Positions 8,339 to 15,830 of a stretch of DNA of 64,000 bases are shown one piece after another. How positions within the stretch are numbered: the first letter of the stretch is position 1; each line of letters opens with the position of its first letter. The notes under the pieces are model-generated. The model saw only the letters and a program-made list of their open reading frames with translations. It was not told the DNA's origin and searched no databases. The stretch comes from Streptomyces sp. SJL17-4 (lineage in GTDB: Bacteria; Actinomycetota; Actinomycetes; Streptomycetales; Streptomycetaceae), in NCBI RefSeq assembly GCF_036826855.1, contig NZ_CP104578.1, positions 682,001 to 746,000 on the forward strand. Direction: 5' to 3'. The position numbers and the translations under genes were made by a program.

Positions 8339-9361
8339 GTGAACCACCCCCGCGTACCCGTACGGCTGCTCGCCCAGGAGCCCCTCGCGTCCCTGCCCGG
8401 CATCACCGAGGCGCTGGGGAACATGGACGGCCTGCTCCTGCGCGCGGGCGGGCACTGGCTCGTCACCCGGCACGAAGGCACGATCACCGTCGGCAGGGTC
8501 GACGCCGATCCGTCCCGGGTGCGCACCGATCGATCCACGTGGCCGGACCCGGCGCCGGACGACGCCTCCGGCACGTACTGCTCACCGCTCCCCGAAGGCG
8601 CGCTGGCCGTCAGCGGCCGTGAGTCCGTCACCGTGTACGAGGCCGACGGGACCGTCCGCTGGGAGCACCGCCACGAGGGCTGGCGGCATTCGCCCGAGGC
8701 CTCCGGCGCCTGCGCGCCCGACCCGGCCGGCCGGGTCCTTCTGGCGGCCATGGCCGGGCCGCACGGACCCGGTGGGTCCTACGCGGGTGACATCTGCCGC
8801 GCCCTCGACCTGGCCACCGGTGAGGTGCTCGCCGAGCACGTTCTGTCGTCCTTCTCGGCGATGTACGCCTTCGAACACTTCCCGGACGCACGCCCCGAGG
8901 TTCTGCTCACCGCTTCCATGGGCCAGGACGGCACCCACTGTCTCCTGGTCACCCGCACCGTCGCCGGGCTCGACGTCCGAGCGGCGGGCACCTCCGTGGA
9001 ACCCCACGTCGGCCTCGGTGCGGGCGGAGTGCTGATCGGCCAGGACGTCGGCGGAGGCTATCTCTGCCGTACGCAGGACGGCGCCGACGACGTCCTCGTC
9101 GAGTCCGGCGAGATCCTCCCCGAGGGATGGGGATTCGTCGGCTACACCCCGGGGTTCGTCGACGACGGGCGGCTCCTGGTCGTGGCGGCGGAGGAACCAT
9201 GGGCCGAGGAGGGCGTCCACCTCCTCCTCGACGCCCGTACGCTCATGCCCCTCGCCGCACTCGACTACGGGCGGCGGCCGGGAGTCACCGTCGTGCCGCT
9301 CGGCGACGGCACATGGCTCACCTGCGACGCCGAGGGTGTGCGCCGCTGGACGACCGCCTGA
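8339..9361 (+). CDS. Hypothetical protein, beta-propeller-like
   Basis: This is a 340-aa soluble protein with no signal peptide and no family that I recognise. It is built from short strand-turn-strand units with repeated Asp/Gly turns: GHWLVTRHEGTITVGRVDA, ALAVSGRESVTVYEADGTV, ICRALDLATGEVLAEHVL and VHLLLDARTLMPLAALDYG. These look like degenerate PQQ/WD-type blades. The start is GTG at 8339 with GGA about 8 nt upstream. The 239 nt before it (8100-8338) hold no gene I can identify. It stops 7 nt before the convergent PPTase gene, and a 12-nt palindrome (CCTGACGTCAGG) spans the junction. Confidence 0.62.
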   Translation: MNHPRVPVRLLAQEPLASLPGITEALGNMDGLLLRAGGHWLVTRHEGTITVGRVDADPSRVRTDRSTWPDPAPDDASGTYCSPLPEGALAVSGRESVTVYEADGTVRWEHRHEGWRHSPEASGACAPDPAGRVLLAAMAGPHGPGGSYAGDICRALDLATGEVLAEHVLSSFSAMYAFEHFPDARPEVLLTASMGQDGTHCLLVTRTVAGLDVRAAGTSVEPHVGLGAGGVLIGQDVGGGYLCRTQDGADDVLVESGEILPEGWGFVGYTPGFVDDGRLLVVAAEEPWAEEGVHLLLDARTLMPLAALDYGRRPGVTVVPLGDGTWLTCDAEGVRRWTTA

Positions 9362-9368
9362 CCTGACG

Positions 9369-10010
9369 TCAGGGCGAGGCGATCGTGATCCCCGTCGTGC
9401 AGGCCACCGCGGCGACGGCCGCCCGGGGCCGGTCCGTCCACTCCACGAGGCGGAGGTCGCCCGGGCCGGCCTCATCGGTCCGGCCGGTCCGGCCCGCCTT
9501 CAGCCGGGCTTCCGCACGGACCCACAGGCGGAGCAGCGCCGGACCGGAATCCGGTGGGGTCGTGGCCTCCGCGAGGTCCGCCTCGGGGAGGAGACGGCGG
9601 AGTACGTGTACGGGGCCGGGGCGACGCGTCGAGGGTTCCACGTCGATGCCGATCGCGCCCGGTCCCACGGCTGCCGCGACCAGACCGTCGGCGTGACTGA
9701 GGCTCACGCCGACCCCGGGGCGGCCGTGCAGGTACGGGCGCCCATGGCCGTGCCCGCCGCACCCTGGGCACAGCTGGGCGAGGGCAGGTGTGTCCAGCGG
9801 CAGACCGGTGACCCGGGCGACGCACAGTCGCACGAGGAGGCGCGCCGCCACGACGTCGTCGCGGCGGCCGGGCAGTCGTATCCCCGCGAGCCGTTTCCGT
9901 TCCCAGGAGGCCAGCAGGCCCTCGTCCAGCTCCGGGTGGGCCTGCACCTCCGGGGTCGTCGCCACCATGGCCAGCGCCGTGGCCCGGTCCGGCTCCGAAC
10001 CGCCCGTCAT
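9369..10010 (-). CDS. 4'-phosphopantetheinyl transferase (Sfp/Gsp type)
   Basis: This 213-aa enzyme would convert an apo carrier protein to the holo form using CoA. Visible family elements are the Cys-rich CPGCGGHGHGRPYL before GVSLSHADGLVAAAVG, the Mg-binding GIDVEP (residues 121-126, Asp123 and Glu125) and the third motif LWVRAEARLKA (162-172, Glu167 and Lys171). In most relatives the last motif reads WxxKEAxxK, and here Ala replaces the first Lys. It starts 10 nt after the stop of the carrier-protein gene, so the two are almost certainly co-transcribed, and the likely client is that carrier protein. Activity with the variant motif is inferred. Confidence 0.85.
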   Translation of the reverse strand: MTGGSEPDRATALAMVATTPEVQAHPELDEGLLASWERKRLAGIRLPGRRDDVVAARLLVRLCVARVTGLPLDTPALAQLCPGCGGHGHGRPYLHGRPGVGVSLSHADGLVAAAVGPGAIGIDVEPSTRRPGPVHVLRRLLPEADLAEATTPPDSGPALLRLWVRAEARLKAGRTGRTDEAGPGDLRLVEWTDRPRAAVAAVACTTGITIASP

Positions 10011-10020
10011 CGGGGGGCGC

Positions 10021-10254
10021 TCAGCCGGCGGCGGCGCTCAGGAAGCGCTCCCGGACGCGGCCGAGGGTGCGGAAGTCGTCGATGGTGACTTCCTGGAGGT
10101 CGATGGTGTTCCCGGAGAGCTCCTCCAGGAGGTCGATGAACTCCAGGAAGTCCATCGAGTCGATGAGACGCGCCTCGATGAGGTCCTCGTCGTGGGCGAT
10201 CGGGCCGTCGAGGCCGGGGTTCTTCTCGTGCAGCCACTCGGCGATGCGTTCCAT
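10021..10254 (-). CDS. Stand-alone acyl/aminoacyl carrier protein
   Basis: This 77-aa protein has a four-helix carrier-protein pattern: an N-terminal helix (MERIAEWLHEKN), the pantetheine site RLIDSMDFLEFIDLLEE with Ser33 in the expected Asp-Ser-Met triad, and closing helices (TIDDFRTLGRVRERFL). The ATG at 10254 has AAGGAG about 12 nt upstream; GTG at 10278 (85 aa) is a possible earlier start. It lies between the SerRS-like ligase (98 nt upstream) and the PPTase (10 nt downstream). The three genes form a self-contained unit to prime this protein with phosphopantetheine and then an amino acid. It is not the fatty-acid AcpP, given the context and divergent sequence. Confidence 0.85.
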   Translation of the reverse strand: MERIAEWLHEKNPGLDGPIAHDEDLIEARLIDSMDFLEFIDLLEELSGNTIDLQEVTIDDFRTLGRVRERFLSAAAG

Positions 10255-10351
10255 GGGGAGGGGTCGCTCCTTGCTCACCGCTGTCGCGGGGATTCGGGGT
10301 AAGGGACGTGAGATGTGAAGGTGGGAGGTGTCCGGCGCGCGCCGCCTCGTC

Positions 10352-11254
10352 TCAGACGCGGACGTCGGGCATGCCGCGGACGTCGCGGGTGTCGCGGGTG
10401 TCGCGCACGTCACGGAGCCGCTCCAGGGCCCGCTCGGGCGTGCCGTGGGCGAGGATCATCGCGTGGATCCAGCGCTCGATCCCGAAGGCGACGCAGGCGC
10501 TGTACGCCGGACCCTCCGCGCCCGCGCGGATGTCCAGCCGTTCACCGAAGAAGTTGCGGTGCCGGTTCACGGAGGCGATGGCCGTGCCGTCGGGGGCGCA
10601 GAACTCGTGCTTGACCGGGTCGAGTGCCATCAGCCTGGCTCGCGAGCCGCCCTTGTCGTAGAAGGGGTCGTCGGCCACGGCCCTGTTCAGCTCGAGACCG
10701 AGGAGCGTGGCCGCTTCGAGGATGAACTCGGCTCCGCTCTCCAGGTGTTCGACCGCGCCCTGCTTGGTGCCGAGGTACAGGACCTCGCGCATGTGGAAGC
10801 CCCACAGGCGGCGCAGGCCGTCGTAGTGGGTCTCGTTGCGGAAGCAGCGGCCCGTGGCGGAGAGGCGGAGGCCTTCCTCGCCGACGTCCCGGCCCTCCAG
10901 GGAGAGCAGCAGTCCGTAACAGGTCGCGGACGGCAGCAGATGGCCGGTCGGCCGCAGGGGCAGCTCCCCCGGCGTCTCACCGGTCGCGAGTCCGTCGAGC
11001 GCGTCCGGGGCGAAGCGCCCCGCGGAGACGCCGAGATGGGGGAAGTTACGGAAGAAGTCGAGGCGCGTCAGGCCCTCCACGGACAGCAGCGGCGGGCCGA
11101 CGACCTCCGGCGCCGAGAGCCGTGCGGCGAGGCCGGTGAGCAGCTCGTCGAGTCCGTGCAGGAGCGCGGTCCGGACCGGGTCCAGCGTGATCAGGCCCGC
11201 GCCCGGGCTCTTCAGGCCGCCGTCCGGCAGGGCCGTGGCGCTGGGTGTGCTCAT
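10352..11254 (-). CDS. Amino acid:[carrier protein] ligase, seryl-tRNA-synthetase-like class II fold
   Basis: This 300-aa protein is a class II synthetase catalytic core without a tRNA-binding arm. Motif 2 is CFRNETHYDGLRRLWGFHM (residues 137-154) and motif 3 is SACVAFGIERWIHA (252-265). Cys112, Glu157 and Cys254 fall where SerRS-like aa:CP ligases of Bradyrhizobium and Agrobacterium place their zinc ligands (the 112-157 spacing of 45 matches my memory of that family). Such enzymes adenylate an amino acid, Gly or Ala in the known cases, and load it onto a carrier-protein pantetheine, replacing an NRPS adenylation domain. The start ATG follows AGGGAG. The last ~20 residues are an odd RDVRDTRDTRDVR repeat. 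The carrier protein lies directly downstream. Confidence 0.85.
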   Translation of the reverse strand: MSTPSATALPDGGLKSPGAGLITLDPVRTALLHGLDELLTGLAARLSAPEVVGPPLLSVEGLTRLDFFRNFPHLGVSAGRFAPDALDGLATGETPGELPLRPTGHLLPSATCYGLLLSLEGRDVGEEGLRLSATGRCFRNETHYDGLRRLWGFHMREVLYLGTKQGAVEHLESGAEFILEAATLLGLELNRAVADDPFYDKGGSRARLMALDPVKHEFCAPDGTAIASVNRHRNFFGERLDIRAGAEGPAYSACVAFGIERWIHAMILAHGTPERALERLRDVRDTRDTRDVRGMPDVRV

Positions 11255-11409
11255 GGAAACCGCTCCCTCTGGGCGTGGGCGAACCGAGATACGGGTGAAC
11301 GCCCCTGGATGTGGTCGCCGTCGACCGCGAAGCGCAGCAGCGATGAAGCCGGCCGACATCCCTGCGGGACCGGACCGCGCAGGGGGACACTAGGCCAGCC
11401 TCGCACAGG

Positions 11410-11421
11410 TTGTCTAGACCA
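11410..11421. promoter_or_regulatory. DasR/GntR-type operator (dre-like), copy 1
   Basis: TTGTCTAGACCA matches 11 of 12 positions of TGGTCTAGACCA, the core of the DasR-responsive element known from Streptomyces aminosugar control and of related HutC/NagR operators. It lies 156 nt upstream of the ligase start. Confidence 0.6.
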
Positions 11422-11479
11422 AAGTCGATGGGCCGTCACATGCAACTCCGCATATTGATACGTCACTTGACAACGGGTA

Positions 11480-11491
11480 TGGTCTAAACCA
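11480..11491. promoter_or_regulatory. DasR/GntR-type operator (dre-like), copy 2, next to a TTGACA box
   Basis: TGGTCTAAACCA matches 11 of 12 core positions and differs at the central G. It begins 8 nt after TTGACA (11467-11472), so a bound repressor would cover the presumed -10 region of the rightward promoter. It lies 70 nt from copy 1. Confidence 0.6.
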
Positions 11492-11673
11492 ATCGTTCGG
11501 AACGGCGTGGCCTTCGCACCCCACGCCCGGCGCCGCCGTGTGTCCGTTCCGTCCCCCGACGTCCGCCCTTCCGTCCGTCCATGCCACTCGCCCCCGGCTC
11601 CGCGCCGAGGGTTTCTCCGTGCTGTCCACCGGCCGGGGAACGCGTGCCCCGACTCCCGCCCTGGAGGGACCAG

Positions 11674-12771
11674 ATGACGACGCCCGCACCCCATCGCCCC
11701 CGCCGCCGCCCCCGCCTCCACCGGGCGGCCTCGGACCTGCCCTACTTCAGCGCCGACGGCGAGTCCTACCTCGCCCAGACCACGCTGCGGGAGCTGAAGA
11801 AGTCACGGCCGCTGCGGGTCCTGTCCGAGGAGGACTTCGCGCACTGGCAGACGTACGGCTACGTCATCGTCCGCGAGGCGGTCCCGGCGGAGGCGGCGAA
11901 GCGCCTGCTCGACTTCACCTGGGACTTCCAGGGCCTCGACCCGGACAGGCCGGAGAGCTGGTACGAGGACCGGCCCTTCCGTTCCGAACTGGACCAGCAG
12001 CTGCACGTCTACGGCTTCGTGGAGGCGTACCACCACCAGCTCCTCTGGGACAACCGCCAGGCCCAACGCGTCTACGACGCCTTCGTGGACGTCTGGGACT
12101 GCGAGGAGCTGTGGGTCACCCAGGACCGGCTCAACCTCAACCCGCCCAACGTCGGGAACCGCGACCGCGCCCTCATCGAGCCCACGGACCGCGGCTTCGA
12201 CATCGAGCTGCACTGGGACATCGACACCACCCTCGGGGTCCCTCCGCAGCGGGTGCAGGGGATCATCGCCCTCAACGACACCCGGCCGGAGTCGGGCGGC
12301 TTCCAGTGCGACCCGGAACTGTTCCGCCGGTTCGAGGAGTGGAAGGTCGCCCAGCCGGCCGACCGCGACCCGCTGCGCCCCGCCGTGGACCGCGCGGAGT
12401 ACCCCGTCGTACGCCCCGACCTGCACCCCGGCGACCTGCTGATCTGGAACGGCCTGCTCGCCCACGGCGTGGCGCGCAACGTGTCCGAGGACCAGGTACG
12501 GGCGGTCCAGTACCTCTCGATGATGCCGGCGCTCGAAGAGCACGAGCGGCTGAAGCGGTCCCGCGTCGACTCCTGGCGGCACCTGCGGACCCCGCGCTGG
12601 AACCGGACCCTGGTCGGGGACCCCGTACTCCACGAGTCCGAGCGGTACCCCACGGCCACCCTGAACGAGCTCGGCAGCCGTCTGCTGGGACTCACCTCGT
12701 GGAAGGACGCGGGGGAAGCCCCGACGGCCGACGGCCAGGGCGGGGAGCCGGCGTGCGCCGTGTCTGTCTGA
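11674..12771 (+). CDS. Phytanoyl-CoA dioxygenase (PhyH) family Fe(II)/2-oxoglutarate oxygenase
   Basis: This 365-aa protein has the facial triad of the PhyH family: ELHWDIDTT gives His180 and Asp182, and LIWNGLLAHGVARN gives His264, with Arg268 placed to bind 2-oxoglutarate. Upstream segments EDFAHWQTYGYVIVREAVP and AAKRLLDFTWDF are the typical N-terminal start of the fold, and PESGGFQCDPELFRRF surrounds the active site. Such enzymes hydroxylate, desaturate or otherwise oxidise free or carrier-bound small molecules. The ATG follows GGAGGG at good spacing. The next gene begins 19 nt before this one ends, implying translational coupling. A substrate loaded on the neighbouring carrier protein is an inference. 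Confidence 0.85.
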   Translation: MTTPAPHRPRRRPRLHRAASDLPYFSADGESYLAQTTLRELKKSRPLRVLSEEDFAHWQTYGYVIVREAVPAEAAKRLLDFTWDFQGLDPDRPESWYEDRPFRSELDQQLHVYGFVEAYHHQLLWDNRQAQRVYDAFVDVWDCEELWVTQDRLNLNPPNVGNRDRALIEPTDRGFDIELHWDIDTTLGVPPQRVQGIIALNDTRPESGGFQCDPELFRRFEEWKVAQPADRDPLRPAVDRAEYPVVRPDLHPGDLLIWNGLLAHGVARNVSEDQVRAVQYLSMMPALEEHERLKRSRVDSWRHLRTPRWNRTLVGDPVLHESERYPTATLNELGSRLLGLTSWKDAGEAPTADGQGGEPACAVSV

Positions 12772-15700
12772 CCCTGCCCACCGACCGGCCCTGTGCCGCG
12801 ACCATCCGGGCCGTGGCCGAGGAGGCCGCGTACGGCGCCCGTTCGTTCGGCGTCGAGGTACGGCTCCTCGTCCTGGACTCCTCCGACGCGGCGACCGTCG
12901 CCGAGCACCGCGAGGTGGTCGCCTCGCTGCCCACGGCCCCCGGAGTGGACGTGCACCACGTCGACGAGGACGAGCAGCGGACCTTCCTGCGGGCGGTGAT
13001 CGCCCGGTCCGGCGTCTCCGCACCGGACCGCGTGCTCGGCCTGATGCTGCCGGACCGTGTCTCCTACGGCGCCTGCACCAACCGAGCCTTCCTCCTCGCG
13101 GAGGGCCTGGGGTGCACGTCGGTCCACCGCCGCGACTCGGACAGCCGCTACCAGTACCTGGACGGCGAACCGGTCTTCCCGATCCACCACGAGCTCACGG
13201 CACTGGGGCTGCGGGCCGCCGACGTGACCGGCCTGGTCTCCCGGAGCAGGCTCGACCCCGCCTGCGCCGACCGGCCGGTGGCCCTGGTCGGCGGCTCCTT
13301 CGTCGGCGAGATGTCCGTGGACGTCGAGGAGATCCGCCGTCTCGACCCGGAAATCTACGAGGACGTCGTCGGCCTCTCGATCCCCTCCGGCTATCCGGAG
13401 ATCTGGCGCAGGAACCTGATCGCGGAGTCCTTCCGGGGCGCCGGAACGGCCGCGTACACCGGCGACCGGACGACGCTCATGAGCGTCAGCCCGACGCGCG
13501 TGGACATGTGCAACATCGCCATCGACCGCGAGGTGTACGGCCGGGTGCCGCTGCCGCCTGCCACCGACACCATCGGCAGCGACTACTTCCTCATCCATCT
13601 GGTCCAGGACGCCCGCCTGCCGGGCGTCCTGCACAACCGACACATCGTCAACTTCCATACGAGTGAACGCCGTTCCGATGAGGGCTTCCTCGCCTACCAG
13701 TTGCGGTTCGCCAAGTTCCTGCTCTCCGCACCGCACTTCGACGCGGTGTACACCGCGATGAAGGAGGCCGGTGACGCCCTGCTCGACGCCGAGGGCCACG
13801 TCAGGCCCTCCGCCGTCGCCGGGTTCGTCAGGGACAGCACTCGTGTGGACCGGTCGGAGAACGCCGACCGGCTCGATGTCCTCGACCGCTCCTACCGCGC
13901 CCTGGGCGGCCGTTATGCCACGGCCGCCGACGCGCTCGCCCCGCTCCGGGAAGAGCTCCTCGACCAGGCCCGGCAGGACATGGAGGAGTTCGCCCTGCTG
14001 ACCGACGCGTGGGAGGCCCTGACCCGCGCGAGCCGGGCGGTCCACCCGACGAGCACGCACACCCGCACGGTCGCGTACGCCGGGGGCGAGGAGCGCCGGG
14101 GCCCCGTCACCATGGGGCAGGCCAACATGATCCGCTGCATGCTGCGGGACGAGCCCGAGCACATCAACATCCACGATGTGTGGCCCGTCCCCGAGGGGAC
14201 CCGGACGGAGTCCGCGATCGAGGCCCTCCGGGCGCTCGCGGTACGGCACGAGGCGCTGCGTACGACGTTCCCGCACGCCGCCGACAGCGCGCCGCGAGAG
14301 CAAGTGGTGGCTTCCGAGGGCGCGTTCACGGTCGCCGTCCTCGATCACGAGGAGCTGCCCGACGACCCCGCCGGCTACGCCGAGTCGCTGGCCCGTCTGG
14401 CCCGCGCCGAACGCTTCCGGCTGGACCGGGACTTCCCCCTCCGGATCTCTCTCCTCGCCCGGTCCGGCGCACCCGTCTTCGTGGCCATGGCGGCGAGCCA
14501 CGCCGTGACCGACGTCAGCGCCCTCGCGGTCCTCAAGGAGGAGTGGCTGAGCCTGCTCGCCGGCGAGACCCTCCCGCCGCCGGCCTCCCTCACTCCACTG
14601 GGCCTCGCCGCCGAGGAGGCGGCGCCGGCCGGGCTCCGCAAGTCCGAGGCCTCACTGCGGTACTGGGAACGGATCATCCGCACCGGACCCCAGGCCATGT
14701 TCGCGGAGCCGGGCGCCGAGGGGACCGAGGTACGGACTCCGCGGCTCACCCTCCGCTCCCGGCGGGCCGCGCGGGCCCTGGCGCTCGTGGCCGAGCGCAC
14801 CGGAGGCATGCCGTCCACGGTGCTGCTGACCGCGTGGTGCGCACTCGTCGCCCACCGTACGGACCAGCCCGCATGCGTGGCCGCCGTCCCCACCTCCAAC
14901 CGCTACCACCCCCGGCTCGCCCGCTCGGTGAACACCCTGTCCCAGGACGCGCTGCTCTCCCTCGACGTCCGGGTGCCGACCTTCGACGCGCTGCTCAGGA
15001 AGGCCTGGGGGGCGGCGCTCAACGCGTACCGGCACAGTCAGTTCGACGCGGTGGCCCTCTGGGAGATGATCGGGAGGGCGACGCACGAGCGGGGCAGCCG
15101 GTTCGCGCGCGATGTCGTCTTCAACGACGTCAGCACGCTGCCCGCGACGGCCATGAAGGAAGACACGGCCAATGGCCCTGATCCGGAGCTGAGTTGGGGC
15201 CCGGACCAGGTGCTGCCGACCCGCGTCCTGACGTTCGTCCACGCCACCGAACCGCTGCTCCACCTGAGCACCTGGCTGGATCCCGCGCTGTTCAAGCGGG
15301 ACGAGGCGGAGGCCTTCGTCACCGGTCTCGTACGACTCCTGGAGGCGGCCGCCACCGGGGACGTACCGCTCACGTCACTGACCGAGGTCACGGGTGTCCG
15401 TCCGGTCGAGCGCGGACCGCGGTGGTGCCGGGTCGACGGATCGTGGACGTCGCCTCCGCTCGTGGCGCAGGCGCTGAGCGAGGCCCTGGAGGGCCTGCCC
15501 GTGCACGTGACCGCGGACGCCACGGCCCCGGACGGGAGCGGGCCGGACGCCGCGGCCCCGGACGGCGGCGAGCCGGACTCCACGGCCCCGGACGGCACGA
15601 CGGCACAGGACGGGGCCCTGACGGCGTACATCGCCACCGGCGGGACCCCGCTGACACCGGCACAGGCCCACACCGCACTGATGGACGCGCTCCCCGGCCG

Positions 15701-15830
15701 CCCCGGAGTACTGGCCCCGCGCCGGTACGTGATCGTCCACCACCCGCCGGCGGAGGCGGACCGGACCAGTGCCTGGCTCCGGCAGCAGATTCTCACGGAA
15801 GGGACCGGCCGGGACCGGGATGTGACATGA
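12753..15830 (+). CDS. GT-like domain fused to an NRPS condensation domain, with a C-terminal adenylation-domain remnant
   Basis: This is a 1025-aa protein from GTG 12753, which has GGGGAG 6 nt upstream and overlaps the oxygenase gene by 19 nt. Residues 1-430 form a GT-A-like domain of an uncharacterised actinobacterial family (possibly DUF6271, from memory), with a DSD motif at Asp128/Asp130 (VHRRDSDSRYQ). Residues 450-890 are a condensation domain: VTMGQANMIRCML near its start and SHAVTD (His583, Asp587) as the catalytic HxxxD, but Val replaces the usual Gly and Ser the first His of HHxxxDG. After a PDG-rich linker, residues 955-1025 (AYIATGGTPLTPAQAHTAL) resemble the C-terminal subdomain of an adenylation domain without its catalytic Lys. 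It probably joins the carrier-bound amino acid to another moiety. Confidence 0.78.
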   Translation: MRRVCLTLPTDRPCAATIRAVAEEAAYGARSFGVEVRLLVLDSSDAATVAEHREVVASLPTAPGVDVHHVDEDEQRTFLRAVIARSGVSAPDRVLGLMLPDRVSYGACTNRAFLLAEGLGCTSVHRRDSDSRYQYLDGEPVFPIHHELTALGLRAADVTGLVSRSRLDPACADRPVALVGGSFVGEMSVDVEEIRRLDPEIYEDVVGLSIPSGYPEIWRRNLIAESFRGAGTAAYTGDRTTLMSVSPTRVDMCNIAIDREVYGRVPLPPATDTIGSDYFLIHLVQDARLPGVLHNRHIVNFHTSERRSDEGFLAYQLRFAKFLLSAPHFDAVYTAMKEAGDALLDAEGHVRPSAVAGFVRDSTRVDRSENADRLDVLDRSYRALGGRYATAADALAPLREELLDQARQDMEEFALLTDAWEALTRASRAVHPTSTHTRTVAYAGGEERRGPVTMGQANMIRCMLRDEPEHINIHDVWPVPEGTRTESAIEALRALAVRHEALRTTFPHAADSAPREQVVASEGAFTVAVLDHEELPDDPAGYAESLARLARAERFRLDRDFPLRISLLARSGAPVFVAMAASHAVTDVSALAVLKEEWLSLLAGETLPPPASLTPLGLAAEEAAPAGLRKSEASLRYWERIIRTGPQAMFAEPGAEGTEVRTPRLTLRSRRAARALALVAERTGGMPSTVLLTAWCALVAHRTDQPACVAAVPTSNRYHPRLARSVNTLSQDALLSLDVRVPTFDALLRKAWGAALNAYRHSQFDAVALWEMIGRATHERGSRFARDVVFNDVSTLPATAMKEDTANGPDPELSWGPDQVLPTRVLTFVHATEPLLHLSTWLDPALFKRDEAEAFVTGLVRLLEAAATGDVPLTSLTEVTGVRPVERGPRWCRVDGSWTSPPLVAQALSEALEGLPVHVTADATAPDGSGPDAAAPDGGEPDSTAPDGTTAQDGALTAYIATGGTPLTPAQAHTALMDALPGRPGVLAPRRYVIVHHPPAEADRTSAWLRQQILTEGTGRDRDVT

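Larger units (their letters stand above)
11255..11673. other. 419-bp divergent promoter region of the carrier-protein locus
   Basis: No gene is supported here. The segment separates the ligase arm (leftward) from the oxygenase arm (rightward). Its centre (about 11400-11495) is distinctly AT-richer than the surroundings and holds two operator-like palindromes and a TTGACA hexamer at 11467-11472, which suits a rightward -35 box. The 180 nt between 11495 and the oxygenase start is a long GC-rich leader. Confidence 0.6.

Noticed and set aside
9362..9373. CCTGACGTCAGG palindrome as an operator
   Set aside because: It spans the stop codons of two convergent genes, with no promoter to control. At most it is a weak terminator or chance.
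12072..14501. 809-codon open frame on the minus strand opposite the oxygenase and fusion genes
   Set aside because: It is a GC-skew shadow of genes with clear domains on the plus strand; the translation is Gly/Arg/Val/His-rich without recognisable motifs.
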